Source of the DNA: Arthrobacter livingstonensis
GTDB taxonomy: Bacteria > Actinomycetota > Actinomycetes > Actinomycetales > Micrococcaceae
Reading direction: 5' to 3'
Assembly: GCF_003219815.1 (NCBI RefSeq)
Contig: NZ_QJVD01000010.1
Location: forward strand, 62,001 to 126,000
DNA length: 64,000 nt
The notes beneath the pieces were generated by a model. That model searched no databases. It was not told where the DNA came from and saw only the letters and a program-made list of their open reading frames with translations. Numbering within the stretch: the first letter of the stretch is position 1; each line of letters begins with the position of its first letter. Position numbers and translations under genes: made by a program. Shown here piece after piece: positions 58,983 to 64,000 of this stretch.

Positions 58983-59476
58983 GCACGGCGGAAGCTGACA
59001 ATGAAGGGCTGACCGGCCATGCCAGGGTTGCCGCCGATGCGGCTGCCCGGGGGCTGGACGTGGAGATTTTCCCACGCCCCGCGGCCAGCTCGCTGGCCGA
59101 GGCTGCCGCGCTGATCGGCGTTGATCCGTCCGACATCGTCAAGTCGCTGGTGGTCAAACGCAGCGACGGCACCTTCCTGTTTGCCCTGGTTCCCGGCGGC
59201 CGATCCATCTCCTGGCCCAAGCTGCGCTCCTTAGTGGGCGTGAACAAGCTGCAGATGCCCCCGCCCGACGTCGCCCTTTCCGCCACCGGCTACGAGCGCG
59301 GCACCATCACGCCCCTGGGAAGCACGACGCCGTGGCCCGTGTTCGTGGACTCGACCATCCCCGGGCGTCGGGTCGCCCTTGGCGCCGGCGAACACGGCTT
59401 CAGCATGTTCGTCGAGGCTGACGCCCTCATTGCCGCCCTCGCGGCCACCGTGGCGGACATCTCGGTCCTCGAGTAG
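58979..59476 (+). CDS. YbaK/EbsC-family aminoacyl-tRNA deacylase
   Basis: 165 residues from the GTG at 58979, overlapping the thiolase stop. The YbaK fold shows in the N-terminal LDVEIFPRPAASSLAEAAAL, DIVKSLVVKRSDGTFLFALV (containing the conserved Lys) and TGYERGTITPLGS, with the conserved Gly that closes the pocket. Relatives hydrolyse mischarged tRNAs (Cys-tRNAPro, Ala-tRNAPro). Link to the thiolase is only through coupling. Confidence 0.88.
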   Translation: MSTAEADNEGLTGHARVAADAAARGLDVEIFPRPAASSLAEAAALIGVDPSDIVKSLVVKRSDGTFLFALVPGGRSISWPKLRSLVGVNKLQMPPPDVALSATGYERGTITPLGSTTPWPVFVDSTIPGRRVALGAGEHGFSMFVEADALIAALAATVADISVLE

Positions 59477-59794
59477 CCCTCGCTCCTCGGCTGCAGACCG
59501 ACATTCCCTCGGCCGCTTTCCGAACGACGGCCGCGGGCGGCCTTACGCTCTCCCTGACGCGGCCTACGAGAATGCCGACTCCTCCGCCTATCGCCTTGGT
59601 GTCGGGACGGTGTTGCCGGAGGCGACGTCAAGGAGGCCCGGAGGCCGCCCGCGGCCGAGGACCGGGAAGTCGCCGAGGCAATGCCGCCCGGACACCTGCG
59701 CCAGCGCCTGCGGCCGTCGCCGGTGATACCGCGTCGTACGCAAAGAAGCCCCGCACCAAACGGTGCGGGGCTTCTTTGTGAAGTGCGTCGGTGA
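59477..59794. other. Intergenic region ybaK-like / rplL
   Basis: 318 bp between convergent genes. It contains the shared terminator (59742-59777) and, at 59496-59679, three short blocks matching 29812-29906 in the same order. No gene is supported. Confidence 0.6.
59742..59777 (-). terminator. Bidirectional terminator after rplL
   Basis: Perfect 16-bp stem AAAGAAGCCCCGCACC / complement with an AAAC loop. The outer AAAGAA/TTCTTT arms supply T residues on both strands. Confidence 0.9.
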
Positions 59795-60172
59795 TTACTT
59801 GACGGTAACCGTGGCGCCGGCAGCTTCGAGAGCGTCCTTGGCCTTCTCTGCAGCTTCCTTGGTGGCGCCTTCGAGGACAGCCTTGGGAGCGGAGTCAACG
59901 ACGTCCTTGGCTTCCTTCAGTCCGAGGGAGGTCAGGGCGCGCACCTCCTTGATAACTGCAATCTTCTTGTCGCCAGCGGCTTCGAGGATAACGTCGAATT
60001 CGGTCTGCTCTTCCTCAGCCTCGGCAGCTCCGCCGCCGGCCGGGCCGGCAACTGCAACAGCAGCAGCGGTAACTTCAAAGACCTCTTCGAACTTCTTCAC
60101 GAACTCGGAGAGCTCGATGATGGTCAGTTCCTTGAAAGCTTCAATGAGCTCGTCGTTGGTGAGCTTAGCCAT
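59795..60172 (-). CDS. rplL: 50S ribosomal protein L7/L12
   Basis: 125 residues, normal. N-terminal dimerisation domain [20 protein letters not shown], Ala/Gly/Glu hinge (about 38-56), and a C-terminal factor-binding domain with [20 protein letters not shown]. It forms the stalk with L10. 142 bp after rplJ, with a hairpin in the gap. Confidence 0.99.
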   Translation of the reverse strand: MAKLTNDELIEAFKELTIIELSEFVKKFEEVFEVTAAAVAVAGPAGGGAAEAEEEQTEFDVILEAAGDKKIAVIKEVRALTSLGLKEAKDVVDSAPKAVLEGATKEAAEKAKDALEAAGATVTVK

Positions 60173-60272
60173 GGGTGGCGCTCCTTCTTTTTTCTTGCCC
60201 CTTAAGGGCGAATCTTTTAACCTAAGTCCTCATGGAATTAGGGAATTGCATTGGGCCCACGGTTGCCAGGCT

Positions 60273-60300
60273 CTGGGAAATTACCTCAGCAATTTCCCAG
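60273..60300 (-). other. Hairpin in the rplJ-rplL spacer
   Basis: Perfect 10-bp stem CTGGGAAATT / AATTTCCCAG, 8-nt loop, extended by TTGCC/GGCAA further out. No T-run. It may be a processing or partial-termination site that raises L12 over L10, as is known for this operon in other bacteria. Confidence 0.6.
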
Positions 60301-60314
60301 CCGGCAAATGGGGA

Positions 60315-60899
60315 CTAGGCCTCGGTGGTCTCTGCTTCCGCAGCCGGGGCTTCAACAGCCGCAGCTTCTTCAGCGGCGGGTGCTTCCTCAGCGGCCGGAG
60401 CCTCTTCGGCGGGCGCACCTTCGGCAAGCTTGAGGCGCAGGGCCTCGATGGTGCGCGCAGCGGCGGCCATCGGAGCCTTGAGGATGCCTGCAACCTTGGC
60501 CAGCTGCAGCTCGCGGGACTCGAGGGCTGCCAGTGCGGCAACCTCAGAGGCGTCGAGAGCCTTGCCTTCAAAGAAGCCGGTCTTGATGACCAGCGCCTTG
60601 TTGGCCTTTGCAAAATCCGTCAGGCTCTTTGCTGCCGCAACAGCGTCACCCTTGATGAAGGCAATGGCGGTAGGACCGGTCAGGTGACCTTCGAAAGCGT
60701 CAACACCGGCTTCCTTGGCCGCAATGGCAGTCAGGGTGTTCTTGACGACCGAGAACTTGTTGTCCTGGCCGAGAGAAACGCGCAGCTCCTTGAGCTGGGC
60801 AACGGTGAGCCCACGGTATTCGGTTAGGACTGCTGCAGTGGAATCGCTGAAATCCTGCTTGATTTCTGCAACTGCGGCCACCTTTGTTGGCGTTGCCAT
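60315..60899 (-). CDS. rplJ: 50S ribosomal protein L10
   Basis: 194 residues. [31 protein letters not shown] at the N-terminus is diagnostic. The C-terminal helix that holds L12 dimers is followed by an Ala/Glu/Pro-rich tail ([17 protein letters not shown]...). ATG at 60897-60899 with an ideal GGAAGGAGGG. rplKA is not in the window. Confidence 0.98.
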   Translation of the reverse strand: MATPTKVAAVAEIKQDFSDSTAAVLTEYRGLTVAQLKELRVSLGQDNKFSVVKNTLTAIAAKEAGVDAFEGHLTGPTAIAFIKGDAVAAAKSLTDFAKANKALVIKTGFFEGKALDASEVAALAALESRELQLAKVAGILKAPMAAAARTIEALRLKLAEGAPAEEAPAAEEAPAAEEAAAVEAPAAEAETTEA

Positions 60900-60970
60900 A
60901 ACCCTCCTTCCGGGAAATTAGCGCCGGTCTTTCCCACCCTGCCCCTGCTCTGCCGGTAAGGGAAGCAAGG

Positions 60971-61130
60971 GAAAAACAAAAACGCCCCGCACAGATGTAC
61001 GGGGCGTTATGGCAGCGGATTCATGGGCTTTCACCCGGTCAACACTGCCTAAGCTTTGTGCACCTGCGCTGGCCGTCCTGTGTCAGGACTTTCGAATGAA
61101 AAACTTCCCTCGTCCACGTTGCACGGCACA
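60971..61130 (-). promoter_or_regulatory. rplJ leader with terminator-like hairpin; candidate L10 leader
   Basis: On the minus strand the stem AACGCCCCG (61008-61000) / CGGGGCGTT (60989-60981) is followed by TTTTGTTTTTCCC, an intrinsic terminator 80 bp before rplJ. Upstream RNA holds CAGGUGC and CUUAGGCAG-type segments (about 61040-61070) and a GGCAG/CUGCC pairing reminiscent of the L10-binding leader. The whole looks like an attenuation device, but the L10 match is by eye. Confidence 0.5.
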
Positions 61131-61381
61131 TGATGCACCAGACACGTGGGGGAGATTTCCATCGACCGACGGTCTTTGGTTCCTCAAGATTACCTGAGGC
61201 ACGCCGCCGATTCCAAATCGCGCCCAGGGAAGGCTGTGGGAACAAGGACCTCCGGCACCCCGCCGGACGCCAATATCCGCCAAACTATTCCCCTCCAGGG
61301 GGTGGTATCTGTAGAATTCGCCCTAGTTACGCATGATCCGGGAAGCTGCATCCGTGCAGGTTACGAGCCGGGGGCAGGGGG
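61131..61381. other. Intergenic region rplJ leader / GMC oxidoreductase
   Basis: About 250 bp between divergent transcription units, including promoters I cannot place. Short frames on both strands have no protein character. Confidence 0.45.
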
Positions 61382-63817
61382 ATGGTCGGTTTGAACGTGA
61401 ACATCGCCGCCGAGGAGTACGTCGACGCCGTCGTCGTCGGCTCGGGTTTCGGCGGCTCCGTCGCCGCCCACCGACTGGCCGAAGCCGGCAAGCGGGTAGT
61501 TGTCCTGGAGCGCGGAAAGGCCTACCCGCCGGGCAGTTTTGCCCGAACGCCGACCGAATTCGGCGCGGCCTTTTGGGATCCCAGCGCGGGGCTTTACGGC
61601 CTCTTTGACACGTGGTCCATGCGCGGCCTGGAGAGCCTGGTCTCCAGCGGCCTGGGCGGTGGATCGCTCATTTACGCCAATGTCCTGCTGCGCAAGGATG
61701 AACACTGGTTTGTCCACGAGTCCCCCCTGCCGGGCGGCGGCTATGAGAATTGGCCCTTCAGCCGGGCGGACCTTGACCCGCACTACCAACGGGTCGAAGA
61801 CATGATCGGTACGGCGACTTATCCGTATTTGGATACGCCCAAAACCGAGGCGGTGGAGGCCGCCGCCCGCAACCTTGGCCTAAGCTGCAACCGACCGCCC
61901 CTGGCCGTCACCTTCGCCCGCCCCGGAGAGGAGCCCCAGTCCGGCCGCGAGCTGCCCCTGCCCCGCTATGGCAACATCCACGGCCGCTACCGCCAAACCT
62001 GCAACCTGTGCGGTGAATGTGACGTTGGCTGCAATACCGGCGCCAAGAACACCCTCGACCACACCTATCTCTCCGCGGCCGCGGCCGCCACTGTTCCCGC
62101 GGAGATCCGCACGCTCCACGAGGTGCGCGGTTTTGAACGGGACGACGACGGCACCTGGCTGGTTCGCTACGTCACCCACGATCCGGGGAACCCGTCCTCC
62201 ACCAGGAACCTTCCCGAACAGCTGATCCGCTGCAGCAAGCTCATCCTGGGGGCCGGAACCTTTGGCACCACGTATCTATTGCTGCGCAACCGAATCTCGC
62301 TTCCGGGCATCAGCGAGGCCCTTGGCACGCGGTTCTGTGGCAACGGCGACCTTCTGGGGCTGATGCTCAACGCCACAGAAATGGTGGCCGGCAAAAAGAC
62401 GTCCCGGCCCCTGGTGGGCAGCCGCGGGCCCGTGATCACCACCGCCATCAGGGTTGGCGACGAAGTGGACGGCGACGGCAGCACCGGGCGGGGATTCTAT
62501 CTGGAGGATGCCGGTTTCCCGGGTTTCATGAACTGGATCATGGAGCTGTCGCAGCTGCGCGCCGCCGTGCCGAGAGTGGCCCGGATGGCCGCCCGCATCG
62601 TGGAAAACCGGTTGTTCCAACAAAACCGGACCAACATCTCCGGGGACCTGGCGGCAGCCATGGGCACCGCCTCCTTCTCGGACTCATCGGTTCCACTGCT
62701 GGGCATGGGCCGGGACGTGCCGGACGGCATGATGACACTGCGTGATGGCCGACTCGCCGTGGACTGGACAGTGGCAACCTCGGAAGAATATTTTGGCCGT
62801 GTCCGCGAGACCATGCGGGCCATCGCCACGAACCTCGGTGCCGAGTTCCAGGACAACCCCCTGTGGTGGGCCAAGCGTGTCATTACGGTGCATCCGGTCG
62901 GCGGTGCGCCCATTGGCGCCAACCCGCACGAAGGCGTCTGTGATCCGCATTCGGAAGTCTTTGGCTCCCCGGGCCTATATGTCCTGGACGGGTCCGCCAT
63001 GCCGGGGCCGGTCGGCGCCAACCCGTCCCTGACCATCGCGGCACTGGCCGACCGGGCGTGTGACTACATGCTGGAGTCTCCGTGGCCGGCTGCCCATGGG
63101 CACCGGCCGGCGTCGAACGCCGCGCGGGACGTCCGGGCCGCACCCGCGCCGCCGGAAACGGCCCCAAAGCCGGCGCGTCCCGCCACCACGGTTGCCTTCA
63201 CAGAGCAGATGAAGGGCCACTTCACCCTTGGCGTCGGCGAACCGGCCATGGCCAATGACGTGGCCCTGCTGCGCCACGAACGGATGATGTTTGAGCTGAC
63301 CATCACCACGGAGGACATTGCGGACTTCACCGCCAACCCGGCCCACCCCGGCACGGCGTCCGGCTATCTTGACGCGGATCTGCTGGGCGGGCGCTGCGAC
63401 GTCGAACAGGGCTGGTTCAACCTGTTCGTCACGGCGAATCCGCCCGCCGTCAAGCGCAAGCTGATGCTGTACCGGCTCCACGTCAGAAGCCCCGGCGGCA
63501 AGCCAATGACTTTCGTGGGCTACAAGGACGTCCACGACGACCCCGGCTTCGACATCTGGGCGGACACCACCACGCTGAAGGTGCAAATGCTGGACGGCCA
63601 CCAGCCCCAGCTGCCGGATTCCGGGCTTCTCCCCCCAGCCGACCCGCGGGTGCTGGGCGCGGGCGTGCTGTACATCCACCCCCTCGACTTCGCCCGGCAA
63701 CTCACCACGTTCACCACGCACGGCCCGGACGGTCCGAAAGCCATGGCCCGTTTTGGGGAACTGTTCCTCGGCTCCCTGTGGGACACCTATTCCGGAATTG
63801 CCAGGGCCGGGCGATGA
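61382..63817 (+). CDS. GMC-type flavoprotein, cholesterol-oxidase-like, with extra C-terminal domain
   Basis: 811 residues. FAD-binding GSGFGGSVAAHRLAEAG at residues 20-36. An unusual four-Cys block CNLCGECDVGCNTGAKNTLD (Cys207, 210, 213, 217) is of the kind seen in actinobacterial ChoD-like GMC enzymes and could hold a metal cluster. Active-site region TVHPVGGAPIGANP and the C-terminal FAD contact DGSAMPGPVGANPSL. This core ends near residue 575. After a Pro/Ala linker a ~210-residue second domain follows (FTEQMKGHFTLGVGEPAM..., PGFDIWADTTTLKVQML), probably beta-rich and of unknown function. The ATG overlaps no other gene; its TGA overlaps the next start (ATGA). Confidence 0.88.
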   Translation: MVGLNVNIAAEEYVDAVVVGSGFGGSVAAHRLAEAGKRVVVLERGKAYPPGSFARTPTEFGAAFWDPSAGLYGLFDTWSMRGLESLVSSGLGGGSLIYANVLLRKDEHWFVHESPLPGGGYENWPFSRADLDPHYQRVEDMIGTATYPYLDTPKTEAVEAAARNLGLSCNRPPLAVTFARPGEEPQSGRELPLPRYGNIHGRYRQTCNLCGECDVGCNTGAKNTLDHTYLSAAAAATVPAEIRTLHEVRGFERDDDGTWLVRYVTHDPGNPSSTRNLPEQLIRCSKLILGAGTFGTTYLLLRNRISLPGISEALGTRFCGNGDLLGLMLNATEMVAGKKTSRPLVGSRGPVITTAIRVGDEVDGDGSTGRGFYLEDAGFPGFMNWIMELSQLRAAVPRVARMAARIVENRLFQQNRTNISGDLAAAMGTASFSDSSVPLLGMGRDVPDGMMTLRDGRLAVDWTVATSEEYFGRVRETMRAIATNLGAEFQDNPLWWAKRVITVHPVGGAPIGANPHEGVCDPHSEVFGSPGLYVLDGSAMPGPVGANPSLTIAALADRACDYMLESPWPAAHGHRPASNAARDVRAAPAPPETAPKPARPATTVAFTEQMKGHFTLGVGEPAMANDVALLRHERMMFELTITTEDIADFTANPAHPGTASGYLDADLLGGRCDVEQGWFNLFVTANPPAVKRKLMLYRLHVRSPGGKPMTFVGYKDVHDDPGFDIWADTTTLKVQMLDGHQPQLPDSGLLPPADPRVLGAGVLYIHPLDFARQLTTFTTHGPDGPKAMARFGELFLGSLWDTYSGIARAGR

Positions 63818-64000
63818 AGGCGGAACGGCTCGCCCGGCACGAAGTTGAGCTCGGGTTCAGGCCCCGCCCCGCCGTAAGGTGGCTTTCGCCGCCCGAGTTG
63901 CTGCGCAGCGGAATCCGCGTGTTGATTGCCCAAATGTTTGCCGCCTATGACGACCGCCGCGAAATCCAGTCCGTCTTCGCGCAGGCCACCATCAACATCG
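63814..64000 (+). CDS. Partial gene coupled to the GMC oxidase
   Basis: The first 62 residues are visible from the ATG at 63814-63816 and the frame is open to the window edge. It reads MKAERLARHEVELGFRPRPA and continues VRWLSPPELLRSGIRVLIAQ, then MFAAYDDRREIQSVFAQ. Proteins with this kind of opening next to such oxidases are sometimes annotated as metallophosphoesterases, but no catalytic motif is reached, so I leave the function open. The 4-bp ATGA overlap indicates translational coupling. Confidence 0.7.
   Translation, partial: MKAERLARHEVELGFRPRPAVRWLSPPELLRSGIRVLIAQMFAAYDDRREIQSVFAQATINI

Overview
The window looks like the ribosomal-protein and RNA-polymerase region of a high-GC actinobacterial chromosome. 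The best guess is a member of the Micrococcaceae close to Arthrobacter. This is inferred from the high GC content, frequent GTG/TTG starts, the actinobacterial forms of CoaA, RpoB and L36, alanine/proline-rich protein tails and the gene order; no 16S gene is present to confirm it. I see no tRNA or rRNA gene, insertion sequence, phage gene or CRISPR array.

Layout, left to right. 1-6944 (minus): an aldo/keto reductase cut by the window edge, then glgX, nnr and acpS, then glmS. 7085-8737 (plus): coaA and mscL. 8801-15926 (minus): glmM, rpsI-rplM, truA, and the alpha-type operon infA-rpmJ-rpsM-rpsK-rpoA-rplQ. 16160-21675 (minus): a metabolic insert made of a P1/S58-type peptidase, a SnoaL-like protein and a Ugp-like sugar/glycerophosphodiester ABC cassette with its phosphodiesterase. 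21893-35666 (minus): map-adk-secY and the spc and S10 operons. 36083-44821 (both strands): a second insert holding an MFS permease, a 1434-residue membrane protein, a DUF3592-like protein, a WXG100-type secreted protein and a small partner. 44941-57359 (minus): tuf, fusA, rpsG, rpsL, rpoC and rpoB. 57783-59476 (plus): a thiolase and a YbaK-type deacylase. 59795-60899 (minus): rplL and rplJ. 61382-64000 (plus): a large GMC/cholesterol-oxidase-like flavoprotein and the start of a coupled gene.

Most genes serve translation, transcription, protein export (secY, map) and envelope precursor supply (glmS, glmM for UDP-GlcNAc). The canonical str-S10-spc-alpha supercluster is interrupted: extra genes lie between tuf and rpsJ and between map and infA, an 0.87-kb gene-free stretch separates rpsQ from rplN, and rpsN and rpsD are missing from their usual slots.

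The most striking observation is that two different 50S proteins, L17 (rplQ) and L4 (rplD), end in the same extra domain of about 45 residues. It carries a KGN...[17 protein letters not shown] motif and resembles the small 'sunset' domain. The two coding segments, 21 kb apart, align without gaps over 138 bp at about 84% identity by hand count. Several other ribosomal proteins (S3, S5, S9, L29) carry low-complexity tails. Other points worth a second look are a 38-bp perfect palindrome just after rpoC, a 55-bp tandem repeat and an attenuator-like hairpin between adk and map, a terminator-like hairpin in the rplJ leader, and a degenerate intergenic element shared by two distant gaps.
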